Counted from the stretch's first letter, positions 26,215 through 34,739 are shown. The stretch: DNA of 64,000 bases from Brevibacterium moorei (GCF_024580735.1 NZ_JANIJX010000006.1:62001-126000), one strand, 5' to 3'. A program made the numbers and translations. Notes: generated by a model not told the origin, from the sequence alone.

Positions 26215-27679
26215 CGACCACCTCAGGCGTCGGCTGAGGGTTCCGGCTCAAGTCGAGCTGTCGCTCGAACTCGTCATCCCCCTCTGCATCGAAGGCGTAG
26301 TCATCGGCGCGAGCCTTGAGGCTGCGCCAGTATTCGATCGTCGACGACGAGACGTCGGGGACCATGTGCCACAGCCCCTCGGCGGGGATCTGAAGAGAGT
26401 CCGCAACCTTGGCCAGACCGTCGGCGTAGGCCGAGAAGGTCTTGATCGAGTAGTCCTCCCAGCGAACTTCGACGTCCCACGCCGTGGCGCCCTCCTGGTC
26501 GCCATTGGCTTCAGCGAAGAGGCGGAAGATCGAGGCCCAGGATTCGCCCCACTGGCGGTGCAGGAACTCGATCAGACGGAAGAACTGGGAGTCAAGAGCC
26601 GCGATCGTCTCGGCCGCCAGGTTCGAGATGTTGCCGTTGTAGAGGTACGGCGACTGTTGGCCGGCGATGGCGAACATCTGAAGCGATGAGCCCAGAGCTG
26701 CCAGGAGATCTTCCAGGCTGCCGGCCTGGATGCGATCGAACTTAGTGTCGGGCTGCTCCGATGTCAGGACCCTGCGGGCCGACATGCGGAACGGCTTATA
26801 GACCGGATTGCCGTCGGAGTCGACCTTGGGCTGGCCATCGTAATCGATGACCTGCTCGCCGCGGACGCCGGCGATCGTGTAGATCTGATTGCCGGTATAA
26901 GCCTGGCCGGTCAGCAAGTCCAGGACCGTCTGATTGATCCGGTCCTGCGGCTCGATCAGGTTCTCGACCAGCCCAGAGACCCGGCCCTCGGAATCGAGGA
27001 AGCACGGGAATCTCGTGACTGGCGTATCGGAGAAGCCGTGCGGCCCCGAGGCCGCGACAACCCATCGCCCTTCGTCGTCGGTGACGAGGCGGTACTTAGT
27101 CGTCCGATCCCATCCGTAGGCCAGGCCGTGGATAACCTTCTTGCCGTTTCCGTCGCTTGGCCGGCGGATGACCGTCAGCGCCGATCGCGGGTGCTCATCG
27201 GAGACGGCGTTATCCCAGAGGGCTGTCGTGTTCAGCGACGACAGGACGTTGGCGCCCGGCTTCGAGCCGTCCTTGTAGACTTCGACAAACGCCTGGCCAT
27301 AGGTGGCCGAGGCGTGGTGAACGACGTTCTGAAGATTGCTCAGGCGCAGCCGGCGGAAGTCCTTGAACTCCTGCGGGAACCGCTCTGAGATCTCGTTGCC
27401 GTCTTCGTCATAGTCCTTGACTCGGCGGTAGCCGGCGACGCTCGATACCTCGGATGCGACAAGCGGCGGTAGCCGGATGACATTGACCTTGGCTCGTTCC
27501 TTGAGCTCGGCATACTCCTGGTCGAGCTCGTCGGGCGACCAGGGATCTTCCTGGTCGCCGTTGATGTAGTCGTCACATACGGTTGTAATCTCACGCTCCC
27601 GTAGGAGCGAGGTAAAGAGATCGTCGAGATCTTCGACGAGGCTCGACTCGACCTCTTCTTCTAGCGCAGTATCTGCCAA
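26195..27679 (-). CDS. Portal protein
   Basis: A 494-residue protein between the large terminase and MuF genes, the canonical place. It has the acidic N-terminus (LEEEVESSLVEDLDDLFTSL), the LRLSNLQNVVHHASATYGQAFVEVY region and LEDLLAALGSSLQMFAIAGQ seen in SPP1-type portals of actinophages. It forms the dodecameric ring for DNA packaging and exit. It overlaps MuF by 20 bases. Confidence 0.9.
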   Translation of the reverse strand: MADTALEEEVESSLVEDLDDLFTSLLREREITTVCDDYINGDQEDPWSPDELDQEYAELKERAKVNVIRLPPLVASEVSSVAGYRRVKDYDEDGNEISERFPQEFKDFRRLRLSNLQNVVHHASATYGQAFVEVYKDGSKPGANVLSSLNTTALWDNAVSDEHPRSALTVIRRPSDGNGKKVIHGLAYGWDRTTKYRLVTDDEGRWVVAASGPHGFSDTPVTRFPCFLDSEGRVSGLVENLIEPQDRINQTVLDLLTGQAYTGNQIYTIAGVRGEQVIDYDGQPKVDSDGNPVYKPFRMSARRVLTSEQPDTKFDRIQAGSLEDLLAALGSSLQMFAIAGQQSPYLYNGNISNLAAETIAALDSQFFRLIEFLHRQWGESWASIFRLFAEANGDQEGATAWDVEVRWEDYSIKTFSAYADGLAKVADSLQIPAEGLWHMVPDVSSSTIEYWRSLKARADDYAFDAEGDDEFERQLDLSRNPQPTPEVVDVRARS

Positions 27680-27690
27680 TTCGTTCCTTG

Positions 27691-29361
27691 TCAGTAAGCG
27701 ATGAGGGTTCCGGGCGTGCGCCGGTTTGCGGTCTTGTTCGACTCAAGAAGGTCGCGATAGGCCATCTCGGCGAGGATCGTCGCGGCGTAGCCGTCGACCT
27801 TGAGGGGGGATTCGCGTGACTCCTTGCCGAACGTCACACCCCACCGGTTCTCTCGGCGCCGCGCATTGAGTGCGTGCTTGCGCAGGACGCGGTTGCCGTT
27901 GTGCTGGAACGACCCGTCGAAGACGCGAGTCATTAGCGACTCGTTGGCGCGCGTGATCTTCTCGCCGCCGCCACGCATGTCCCACCCGATCGGAGACTTG
28001 GGGGATGCCTTGATGACGAGCTCGCTGCGGTAGGTGTCCGACCACTTGTCGATATACGATTCCCACAGCTTGACGTCGGCATAGAAGGCCAAGACCTTGT
28101 AGGTCTTGAATGCCCAGTGGACATAGGAGTCGACCTGGGACCGGTCGATCTCCCAGCCCTTCTCGACATAGGACGGAGGCTTCTCCCAAATCATGAGAGG
28201 GAAGACGACACCGTCGCTGACGCGCTTGGCGATGAGCGCCGTCGCGTCATCGGTCTTGCCGCCATCGAAGCCGAGCACGATCTCCGCGCCAGGCTTGAGC
28301 TCGATGTCATCTCCGCTGTAGCGGCACTGATCCCATTCGTCCTCATTGAAGAGGGCGTCCTCCTTGGCGACGATCTGGTTGTAGAACATTCGCAGGTTGT
28401 GCGAGATCGAGATCGATCGGTTGAGGAACGAGCCGACGATCTGCTCAGGGTCTAGCCAGATTGAGTCGCCGCGAATTTCAGAGACGACTTCGACGATCGC
28501 ATCGGGATCGTCTGCCGGAGCCGACGGATCAGCTTCAAGTGAGTCGTAGTAGATGCCGGGGCCGCGGCGCTTGCCGGGGAAGCGAGAATCCATCTCGACC
28601 TGGTCGAGGTACGCCGCACGCGTATCTTCAGCGACAGAGTCCTCGCCGGGCTGGTAGGCATTGGTAATCGCCAGGGCGCGTGCACCGGCGATCTTCGTCA
28701 GGTTGCCCGACAGCGTCTCGTACATCTTCTTGCCGGCGTTGCCCAAGACCCAGTGCTGGGTCTCGTTAAGGATCGAGAACGTCGGACGCTTACCCTCGAT
28801 CGAGCGGTAGCTCGATGCCGAAAACAACAACTCATTGCGGCCGCCATTGGCCAGCACCTTCTCGGCGCCGATCTTGAGGCCGTACTCCTTGCTCATGGCC
28901 GGCGAGACCATCCACTTAAGGACGTCGCCGGTGTTCCTGGTCTGGCCTTCAGAGACGGCCGAGACGGTGACGTAGGCGTTCGGGTTAGGGACGGCGACCG
29001 GGTTGCCGACCGAGTCGAAGTGAGAGAACCGACAGGGGCCGACCAGCTCGACGAGAGCTAGCGCCGCGCACAAAGGGTCCTTACCCCAGCCCTTGAGCCG
29101 CTGGAGAACTCCCTGTTGCCACGGGTGCTTGCCCCGCTCGTCTACGGCATACCACCAGAGGATGAAGCGTGACTGCTCCGGCGTAAACCGCCAGGGTTCG
29201 CCCTGGTCATTCAGGAGCCATACGGAGCACCAAGCAAGGATCTGCCAGCCGAGCGTCCGCTCGGGCAGATACCAGTTGCCATCGTCCGTGACCTTCCAGC
29301 TATTACCCAACGCCTTGTGGTGCCACCCACTCTTGAAGGGGTAGTCAAGGATCTGAGTCAT
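27691..29361 (-). CDS. Terminase large subunit
   Basis: A 556-residue packaging motor. ATPase motifs: a Walker A-like LKGWGKDPL with D after the Lys (as in many actinophage TerL proteins), Walker B TFSILNETQHW, and a coupling motif region ARALAITNAYQPGE. Nuclease domain: GFDGGKTDDATALIAK with clustered Asp residues. It cuts concatemers and pumps DNA through the portal. It overlaps the small subunit by 4 bases. Confidence 0.94.
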   Translation of the reverse strand: MTQILDYPFKSGWHHKALGNSWKVTDDGNWYLPERTLGWQILAWCSVWLLNDQGEPWRFTPEQSRFILWWYAVDERGKHPWQQGVLQRLKGWGKDPLCAALALVELVGPCRFSHFDSVGNPVAVPNPNAYVTVSAVSEGQTRNTGDVLKWMVSPAMSKEYGLKIGAEKVLANGGRNELLFSASSYRSIEGKRPTFSILNETQHWVLGNAGKKMYETLSGNLTKIAGARALAITNAYQPGEDSVAEDTRAAYLDQVEMDSRFPGKRRGPGIYYDSLEADPSAPADDPDAIVEVVSEIRGDSIWLDPEQIVGSFLNRSISISHNLRMFYNQIVAKEDALFNEDEWDQCRYSGDDIELKPGAEIVLGFDGGKTDDATALIAKRVSDGVVFPLMIWEKPPSYVEKGWEIDRSQVDSYVHWAFKTYKVLAFYADVKLWESYIDKWSDTYRSELVIKASPKSPIGWDMRGGGEKITRANESLMTRVFDGSFQHNGNRVLRKHALNARRRENRWGVTFGKESRESPLKVDGYAATILAEMAYRDLLESNKTANRRTPGTLIAY

Positions 29362-29795
29362 TTCGTCGCGGGGCCGCCCAGCATGTCCTTGTAGCCCCGG
29401 AGGGCTACGACCTGGGCGTCTTCTTTCGAGGTGTCGACCTTGGAGAGCTCGATGCGAGCTCGCCGGCGATCGCCTTCGGAGAACATGAGGTTCGACATCT
29501 CCGACTGGAGATTGGCCAGCATCATTGCCGACCGGATTCCCTGTCGCTCATAGAACGTGACGTTGTCGCAGAGGAACCGCAGGCGAGCGATATCGCTCTG
29601 CTGCATGTATTCGGCATCGCCTGAGGCCTTCTTGCCTCGGTAGAGCTCCTTGGCCGTGTCGGTCCATTCCTTCTTGACCTGAGGCCACTTGACCGGCTGA
29701 AGGGTTCCGGATGTAATGCCGGCGGATTGACCGCCGGCGCCATGGGCGTGCCCTGTTCGTTCATCGCTTCTCAGCGGGATTGGGCCAGGCATCAT
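29358..29795 (-). CDS. Terminase small subunit
   Basis: A 145-residue protein directly upstream of TerL. Helical regions (QVKKEWTDTAKELYRGKKAS, SDIARLRFLCDNVTFYERQG) fit a DNA-recognition and oligomerisation subunit. The Gly/His-rich N-terminus (TGHAHGAGGQSAG) is probably disordered. It recognises the packaging site, which in such phages often lies within or near this gene. Assigned by position and helical content. Confidence 0.75.
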   Translation of the reverse strand: MMPGPIPLRSDERTGHAHGAGGQSAGITSGTLQPVKWPQVKKEWTDTAKELYRGKKASGDAEYMQQSDIARLRFLCDNVTFYERQGIRSAMMLANLQSEMSNLMFSEGDRRRARIELSKVDTSKEDAQVVALRGYKDMLGGPATK

Positions 29796-29826
29796 TGCCT
29801 CCTAACTGGAGGCTCCTGGCCTCCGG

Positions 29827-30132
29827 CTATTCGGCGTCTCCCCAGCGCCTCGCCGGGGGGCGTCGAAGGGGATGCGCCAGTTTCTTATGGACTTTGCCGC
29901 CGCCTTCGGCTCCGCTCTTCTGGCGGTGATGGGCGGCGCAAAGCGAACGTAGGTTTGTCATCGAGTCATCTCCGCCAGGGATGATGTGGTCGCAGTCGGT
30001 AGCCATGCGCCGGCAGCGAGTGCCGTCGTCGAGGATCTCGACACACTGGTAGCCGTCGCGCTTAAAGACGGCGCGGCGGAGCTCCTCCCAGTTAGCCGGC
30101 AGAGGCTCGGTTCTCCAGGAGCCTTTACTCAT
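29827..30132 (-). CDS. HNH endonuclease
   Basis: A 101-residue protein with AVFKRDGYQCVEILDDGTRC, DCDHIIPGGDDSMTNLRSLC and AAHHRQKSG: the DH, N and H of the HNH fold plus Cys pairs for a structural zinc. Small HNH proteins beside terminase genes assist cos cleavage in HK97-type phages, so cos-type packaging is likely. The ATG at 30132 overlaps the upstream stop (ATGA). Confidence 0.88.
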   Translation of the reverse strand: MSKGSWRTEPLPANWEELRRAVFKRDGYQCVEILDDGTRCRRMATDCDHIIPGGDDSMTNLRSLCAAHHRQKSGAEGGGKVHKKLAHPLRRPPARRWGDAE

Positions 30133-30725
30133 GCCTTGCAGAAGCTCCATGCCACGCGACCTTGAGGTCGCGGCTGATAGGCAGTGCGGGGGAGTGTCGT
30201 CGGTAGATCGAGGTGATCGATGTGCGATGGCACCGAGTAGCGGACGCGCAGATCGCGCGCCTTGACCCAGGACTCGACGATCTCGTCCCACGGGCCGGCC
30301 ATGGGCTCGGTGTATTCGAGCATGTCGTCGATCAGGGCGAAGGGGATACCAAGGCCCAGAGCGTTAAAGACATGCGGAGTCGAGAGTGGAGCTCCCGTAT
30401 AAGCCGCAGTCCGGAAAAGCAGTTGAGCTTGATCGCGGGTCGGCGACCTGCGCCCCATATAGAGGGAAAGGATCTCGTCTCGACCAAGGGCGTCGATCTC
30501 CTCCTGAATATGCTGGTCAAAGTCTGAGCAAAGCCTGACGTCGTCCTCAAGGACGACGAGGGCGCCGTCGGTCTCTCGATCGAGATGCCGGCCCCAGGCC
30601 TCTCTGTGCGTCCATACATGGCCGCGATGCTCGTGGTCGACGATCAGGTCGGCGGCCAGGCGATCAGCCAGCGAGACGGCATTGTCGTGCCGCTCGGGCA
30701 CACTGGCGATGGCATACTGAATCAT
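30129..30725 (-). CDS. Glycosyltransferase-like protein (GT25 type)
   Basis: A 198-residue protein: MIQYAIASVPERHDNAVSLA, then HREAWGRHLDRETDGALVVLEDDVRLCSDF. The LVVLEDDV motif is the metal-binding core of GT25-like galactosyltransferases that act on lipooligosaccharide or collagen. The acceptor is unknown. Lying at the promoter end of the late operon with a second glycosyltransferase, it may modify virion proteins. The start at 30725 has TAAGGAGG at good spacing. Confidence 0.72.
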   Translation of the reverse strand: MIQYAIASVPERHDNAVSLADRLAADLIVDHEHRGHVWTHREAWGRHLDRETDGALVVLEDDVRLCSDFDQHIQEEIDALGRDEILSLYMGRRSPTRDQAQLLFRTAAYTGAPLSTPHVFNALGLGIPFALIDDMLEYTEPMAGPWDEIVESWVKARDLRVRYSVPSHIDHLDLPTTLPRTAYQPRPQGRVAWSFCKA

Positions 30726-30735
30726 CTGCGCCTCC

Positions 30736-32193
30736 TTACTTGTGTGCCCAAAAGCTCGCCCCGTTGTCGCGCTCCTCGGCCTTGAAGATCGTCGCGACCT
30801 CGGTCCCCGTGCGGAACCGATCGCCGAACTGCTCATAGACGACGGCACCGAAGTCGAGCATGTCTCCGACGCCATGAATGCCGTCGGTCCACCCGTCGTG
30901 GCGGAACTGTTCACGATCGAGGTAGCGGCGCCACATCGCGTTCGCGAACTCCAGGACCGTCTTGTAGTCGCCGCCGACGAGGCCGGCATTGACGACCTGG
31001 TCGGACTCATGGTCGGTCAAGAACTTCTTGGCATCGGCACCCTTGTGGTTCTTGGCGAACCACGGGACCGAGCCGTATACCTGGGGCTCCCAGCCGACGT
31101 AGATCGTCGACGTCTTGAGCGCCTGGAATGGGTTGCGAAGTTGCCGGACGTCGGTGCCATCGACGCACCAGACGCGCGCCCACTCAGGGTGGTCGCGGAG
31201 GTATTGCCAGATATGAAGCCACCGGGCGAAATAGGGATTGCCGACCGACGAGTCGACCTTGATGAACTGGACGTCGTGGTTGTTTCCCGTCTTCAGCGAC
31301 GGGTTCGACAGGTCGTCGTGGAGGACGACGAGGTCTCCAGCCTTGATCGACAGGGCCAGGTCACTCAGCTCGCTGGTCGACGCTCGCATGGCTGACCCGC
31401 GCTGCGGGTCGGGATGCTTAGTCAGTAGCGTCGTAATGACGACGTCGGAGTCGGACCTATATTCCAGTGAGTAGGCGTCGTCGCGGGACGCGATCCACAG
31501 CGGCCGACCGGCATCCTGGTTGTACTTGACGGCAGCCGGGGACGCTGCCGTCTTGTGATTGCGATTAGTGTAGTCCTCGCCCGAGACGTACTTATCGCCA
31601 TCGGTGATGTCCTGGTATCGAGCCGTCGTCCAACCGCGGTTGTAGATGCGGTCGGACAGGCCGACGTGCTCTGCGCCATACAGGCCGTACTTGGGGTCCA
31701 TGCCTCCGACGTCTTCAATGACGTCACGCCGATAGTAGAGAAAGACTCCGCCCGATAGATTCCAGGCGCGAAGTCCATCCTGGCGGTGGACCTCGATGAG
31801 TCCAGACGAGTAGGCGTAGTGCGGCTCGGGCGCCGCGACGTAGGCATCCCAGACGCCGCCGTCTTTGATAATGGCATCGTCGTCGAGGAGGAATAGGTGC
31901 GCGACGCCTTTGTCGCGCATGAGTTCTTCGATGCATTTGTTCTTCGCCTGGGCCACCCCGACATTATCGGAATACCTGATAAGCGTATTAACTCGGCCGG
32001 GAACGACCGCAGGCTTTGTCGAAGAATCGTCGACGACGACAATTCTTGCGTCGGCCGGAGCTGAACTAATTACCTGGTCGAGCAGTCTCTTGAGGAGCTC
32101 GGGCCTATTTCTTGTCGTAATTCCAATTCCGATTCGGCCGGTATTCTCATCGGCGGGTACATATGTTTTACCGTCGACAATTACCTGCGCCAT
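30736..32193 (-). CDS. Two-domain glycosyltransferase (GT2 N-terminal domain)
   Basis: A 485-residue protein. The N-terminal GT-A domain shows IGIGITTRNRPELLKRLLDQ, IVVVDDSS and LFLLDDDAII (DxD-type metal site), with a later GAEHVGLSDRIYNRGW, all typical of GT2 enzymes. From about residue 250 a second region with VWCVDGTDVRQLRNPF resembles another nucleotide-sugar-binding domain. It is the first gene of the late operon. Its product likely glycosylates capsid or tail proteins, though host-surface modification cannot be excluded. Confidence 0.78.
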   Translation of the reverse strand: MAQVIVDGKTYVPADENTGRIGIGITTRNRPELLKRLLDQVISSAPADARIVVVDDSSTKPAVVPGRVNTLIRYSDNVGVAQAKNKCIEELMRDKGVAHLFLLDDDAIIKDGGVWDAYVAAPEPHYAYSSGLIEVHRQDGLRAWNLSGGVFLYYRRDVIEDVGGMDPKYGLYGAEHVGLSDRIYNRGWTTARYQDITDGDKYVSGEDYTNRNHKTAASPAAVKYNQDAGRPLWIASRDDAYSLEYRSDSDVVITTLLTKHPDPQRGSAMRASTSELSDLALSIKAGDLVVLHDDLSNPSLKTGNNHDVQFIKVDSSVGNPYFARWLHIWQYLRDHPEWARVWCVDGTDVRQLRNPFQALKTSTIYVGWEPQVYGSVPWFAKNHKGADAKKFLTDHESDQVVNAGLVGGDYKTVLEFANAMWRRYLDREQFRHDGWTDGIHGVGDMLDFGAVVYEQFGDRFRTGTEVATIFKAEERDNGASFWAHK

Positions 32194-32226
32194 ATATATC
32201 CTTGAATTGAAATTGATAGTGAATTG

Positions 32227-32301
32227 TCGAGCCTTCGGAATCGAACCGAGGTTTCCGTCATCTCATCGATGACGTCGCATTTCCATTTATGCTATAGCCC
32301 G
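32227..32301 (-). tRNA. Aberrant tRNA-like gene, anticodon uncertain
   Basis: On the - strand: a 6-of-7 acceptor (CGGGCTA with AGGCTCG), TA, a perfect D-stem GCAT/ATGC with loop AAATGGAA, and a T-loop TTCGATT on a 4-bp stem. The middle arm is a 6-bp stem CGTCAT/ATGACG with loop CGATGAG, which puts ATG at the anticodon place but lacks U33. It may be a degraded phage tRNA or a tRNA mimic. Confidence 0.4.
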
Positions 32302-32582
32302 TTAGTGAGAGGGGAGTTATGAGCTCCCGACGGTAGGATCGCTTCATATCCGCATGTCTACCGTGCATTACAAGGCCGCTAAGCGTGACAATTTCATCGA
32401 CCGCTAAGCCGAATCCCTTTCCGAAAACTAGCGTCAGCATTTGCCATCTTCTAGTCGTACTCGGATCTTGCGCACCATCCGCATGTAACCGCATTACCTC
32501 GGCGACGACCCACGATCTGTGTCGCCGCTCCGACACTCTGCCACTCTCTATCGAGCCACCCTGGCCGGGGTGGGCATCGACG

Positions 32583-32650
32583 CCGGATAACCAAGAGTCG
32601 AACTTGATTCCAGGGCGCGACCCTGTGCATCACCAAAATGCTTTTATCCG
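32583..32650 (-). tRNA. Compact tRNA-like gene, possible anticodon CGC
   Basis: A perfect 7-bp acceptor CGGATAA/TTATCCG, D-stem GCAT/ATGC, T-arm TCAAG-TTCGACT-CTTGG and a 4-bp anticodon stem CAGG/CCTG with loop GTCGCGC (U33 kept, CGC in place). At 68 nt it is short, with a 3-base variable region, and it lacks the G3:U70 pair of tRNA-Ala. It is probably a real but atypical phage tRNA; identity not settled. Confidence 0.5.
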
Positions 32651-32738
32651 AAATCACCGCGCGGCTCAACATGAATTACGCGGTGATAAATCAAGGGCCC
32701 CGCCAGTGAGCCTCGATGAGGCCGGCGGGGGACTGTCG

Positions 32739-32811
<73 letters not shown>

Positions 32812-32857
32812 AGGAGATCCCCGCCGCGTACGATCTACGAAAGCGGCGGGGACATAG

Positions 32858-32931
32858 AGCGACCACCGGGTTTCGATCCCGGACTCCTCGGCCCCGGAGG
32901 GTGAGGGGGTACTGCCACGCACCTCAGTCGC
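32858..32931 (-). tRNA. Atypical tRNA, possible anticodon CCC
   Basis: Acceptor GCGACTG/TGGTCGC, D-stem GTGC/GTAC, T-arm CCGGG-ATCGAAA-CCCGG. The anticodon arm is CCCC/GGGG with an internal T.C mismatch and loop CACCCTC, which places CCC (Gly) but without U33. Discriminator T is unusual. The length (74 nt) is normal. It is either a divergent phage tRNA or a decaying one. Confidence 0.55.
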
Positions 32932-32963
32932 TTCCAGCCTGACGACCACGGGCTGGCGCGTGA

Positions 32964-33032
32964 AGACGGCGATCGGAGTCGAACCTGATCGTTCGAGGCT
33001 GCCAGGCCCCGAGCGCCCGCCGGAGCGCCGTC
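32964..33032 (-). tRNA. Degenerate tRNA-like gene
   Basis: A perfect acceptor GACGGCG/CGCCGTC and a T-loop TTCGACT are present, but the T-stem needs a bulge and the anticodon hairpin is GGGGC/GCCTC with only six loop bases (CTGGCA). Total length is 69 nt. This looks like a tRNA that lost several bases in its middle; function doubtful. Confidence 0.4.
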
Positions 33033-33130
33033 TACGGCAGCAGATACCATTCGCGCCATGGCGGGGCGCTATGGGATTTCAGGTCCCACTGGTCGTTCAC
33101 TGCCGGTCAAATTCCATGAGAAGCCGCAGA

Positions 33131-33178
33131 AGGCGCTGTAAGCGCCTAACGGCTATAGAGATGAGCGTGTGCTCATCT
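33131..33178. terminator. Double hairpin terminator
   Basis: AGGCGCT-gta-AGCGCCT (7 bp) and AGATGAGC-gtgt-GCTCATCT (8 bp) stand side by side. The second is followed by TTCGCATTCT on the + strand and lies 9 bases beyond the end of the - strand gene at 33,187, so it most likely terminates that gene ahead of the tRNA cluster. Confidence 0.65.
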
Positions 33179-33186
33179 TTCGCATT

Positions 33187-33462
33187 CTAGGCCGCTCTAG
33201 GGGCCTTGGCGTTCGTCTGAGGGTATGTCTCGTCCGCCAGCTCTTCCGGTTCCGCTGGCCAGATTACGATCGACTCAAGACTGCTGGAGGGAATGGCGGC
33301 CAGGTGAGGCTGGCCGATGTGCTGCTCCAGGCCCTCGTAGACCAGGCCGATGATGCCGGGGTGGATGCTCGTGACACTGACGTCCTTGGCGACGACCTCG
33401 TAGTAGTCGCCGTTGCGCAGCGTAATGCGGAACAGGTGCGTGTCGGTGTCGATTCGAGTCAT
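33187..33462 (-). CDS. Hypothetical small phage protein
   Basis: The ATG at 33462 follows GGAAGGGAACC and gives 91 residues: MTRIDTDTHLFRITLRNGDYYEVVAKDVSVTS... The N-terminal half looks like a small beta domain (FRITLRNGDYYEVV), the C-terminus is polar. It lies between the tRNA-Arg gene (opposite strand) and the - strand tRNAs. No function recognised. Confidence 0.7.
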   Translation of the reverse strand: MTRIDTDTHLFRITLRNGDYYEVVAKDVSVTSIHPGIIGLVYEGLEQHIGQPHLAAIPSSSLESIVIWPAEPEELADETYPQTNAKAPRAA

Positions 33463-33492
33463 GGTTCCCTTCCTGGTATGGTCGATGGGGTC

Positions 33493-33565
33493 GCCCCTGT
33501 AGCTCAGCGGATAGAGCAGCCGCCTCCTAAGCGAAAGGTCGCCGGTTCGATTCCGGCCAGGGGCA
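33493..33565 (+). tRNA. Phage tRNA-Arg (anticodon CCT)
   Basis: Acceptor GCCCCTG/CAGGGGC, D-stem GCTC/GAGC, anticodon loop CTCCTAA (CCT at 33526-33528), T-arm GCCGG-TTCGATT-CCGGC, discriminator A. The anticodon stem GCCGC/GCGAA has only three good pairs. The first 38 positions match 32 of 38 in the broken host tRNA-Arg at the attachment junction. It reads AGG codons and may replace the interrupted host gene. Confidence 0.85.
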
Positions 33566-33641
33566 CATCGAAGTAGTGGGTGACGTCTGGTTGGGCTTCC
33601 TGCTGAGTCACCAGCATATGCAGGTTCAAAACACCCGGAGA

Positions 33642-34178
33642 CCGTCGTCGGAGGCTGCGACGACGGAAGGAGGTGAAAGATCGTCGCGGACAACGATGTC
33701 CGCTCGAACGACGACGGTCAATCCGGGCAAAACTAGATGGGCGCTCCTCGCGCGCCCGTAGGTAAGCGTCGATCCTGAGGATCGACATTGCAGTGACGGT
33801 TGCATTACCAGGAGCGACCCCTGGTCGCGCCTGCGTAACTAGTGACCGACGACAGGTCGGTCACACTACAACTAGATGGCCGTGGCCGGCCATCATTCCA
33901 ATGACGGTGTGTAGCCGAGATTCCATCGAGGCTACGCTGAAGCTTCGCCTCAGACTGTAGCTACGACCGTAAGGGAGTAGCTACGCTTAACTAGTAGCTA
34001 GCCGGGAGGCTAGCTACACTTAGTTACTTCTTAGCTACATCAGCCAGCCCAAAGGCTGGCTGTAACTTAACTACCTCTTAGTAGCAGCCCCAAAGGGCTG
34101 CTTAGTTGTAACTACCTCTTAGCTATAACCGCCGCCCTGGAGGGCGGCTATAGCTTAGCTATAGCGCGGCTTCGCCGC
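33642..34178. repeat. Array of about 15 non-identical hairpins, no coding
   Basis: Consecutive short inverted repeats with small loops: CCGTCGTCG (33642), GCGGACA (33686), GGGCGC (33739), GTCGATCC (33768), GCGACC (33814), GTGACCGAC (33842), GATGGCC (33875), GTAGCC (33911), CTGA (33937), GTAGCTAC (33957), GTAGCTAGCC (33994), CAGCCAGCC (34041), GCAGCCC (34084), GCCGCCC (34131), GCGGC (34166), each followed by its complement. Stem sequences differ but flanks share AACTAG/AACTAC before and TTAGTT after several stems. No frame in it looks coding. It follows the tRNA-Arg gene. Confidence 0.8.
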
Positions 34179-34200
34179 AGTTGCCCCTCAACCCCCTTAC

Positions 34201-34680
34201 CCCCTTCTCCCCAGGAGCCCTGGTCCTATCTGGAGGTGGTCTTAATATCCCCAGAGTCGATTGAGGAATCGTCTCTGAAGCCCTGACTCACAGGCTCCTC
34301 ACAGTTAACTCTCAAACCTGAGAGCGATCTGGTGCTATGACCAGCGGTCCTGCGCGCGCGCCCGCGCGCGGGTACCTCCCCCCACCCACTCACGTCAAAA
34401 CGACACGCCGGGCACGGCTGAATCGTCACCGAGCCGTGACCGGGGCCTCGCAGGCGCGCCCGTAGGCGCACCTCCGGTCCGCGCGCGTATGCGCGCGCAG
34501 TGACACGCGCGTATGCGCGCGGCATCCGCACGTCTACGACCCGTCCTCGCTGCGCAACCTGCGCTCACCGGCCCGTGAGCGGGCCTAGGACGGCCCAGCG
34601 TGGCCACGGCGGCATCACGGCGCACCTGCGCGATCCTGGGACCGCTCACGGGCCGTGAAGCGCACCCGCCACAATGTGAC
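34201..34680. other. GC-rich palindromic non-coding segment
   Basis: About 480 bases without a convincing gene. It starts with a pyrimidine run (CCCCTTCTCCCC), then CTCTCA-aacc-TGAGAG and CTGGT-gctatg-ACCAG, and holds alternating CG palindromes: CGCGCGCGCCCGCGCGCG near 34,352, GCGCGC-GTAT-GCGCGC at 34,481-34,496, CGCGC-GTAT-GCGCG at 34,506-34,519, and GGCCC-gtgagc-GGGCC near 34,570. It could hold the cos site or a replication origin; nothing proves either. Confidence 0.5.
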
Positions 34681-34700
34681 GCGGCTCACCGGATGCCGGT

Positions 34701-34739
34701 TTGCAAATGTCCACTGACATGCGTATAGTTAGACATGTC
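34701..34739 (+). promoter_or_regulatory. Promoter P1 with embedded palindrome
   Basis: TTGCAA (34701-34706), 17-base spacer, TATAGT (34724-34729). The spacer contains ATGTC-CACT-GACAT and a second palindrome GACATGTC covers 34732-34739, around the expected start of transcription. It points rightwards into the early region. Confidence 0.65.

Noticed and set aside
33642..34178. Reading the hairpin array as a CRISPR array
   Set aside because: The repeated parts are not a fixed direct repeat with unique spacers; stems differ in sequence and length, spacing is irregular and no cas genes are near.
33642..34178. Reading the hairpins as a row of intrinsic terminators
   Set aside because: None is followed by a T tract on either strand, and there are no genes between them to terminate.
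34226..34649. Open frames on the - strand in the GC-rich segment (about 84-101 residues)
   Set aside because: Composition is Arg/Ala/Pro-rich from CG palindromes, there is no ribosome site and no coupling to real genes.
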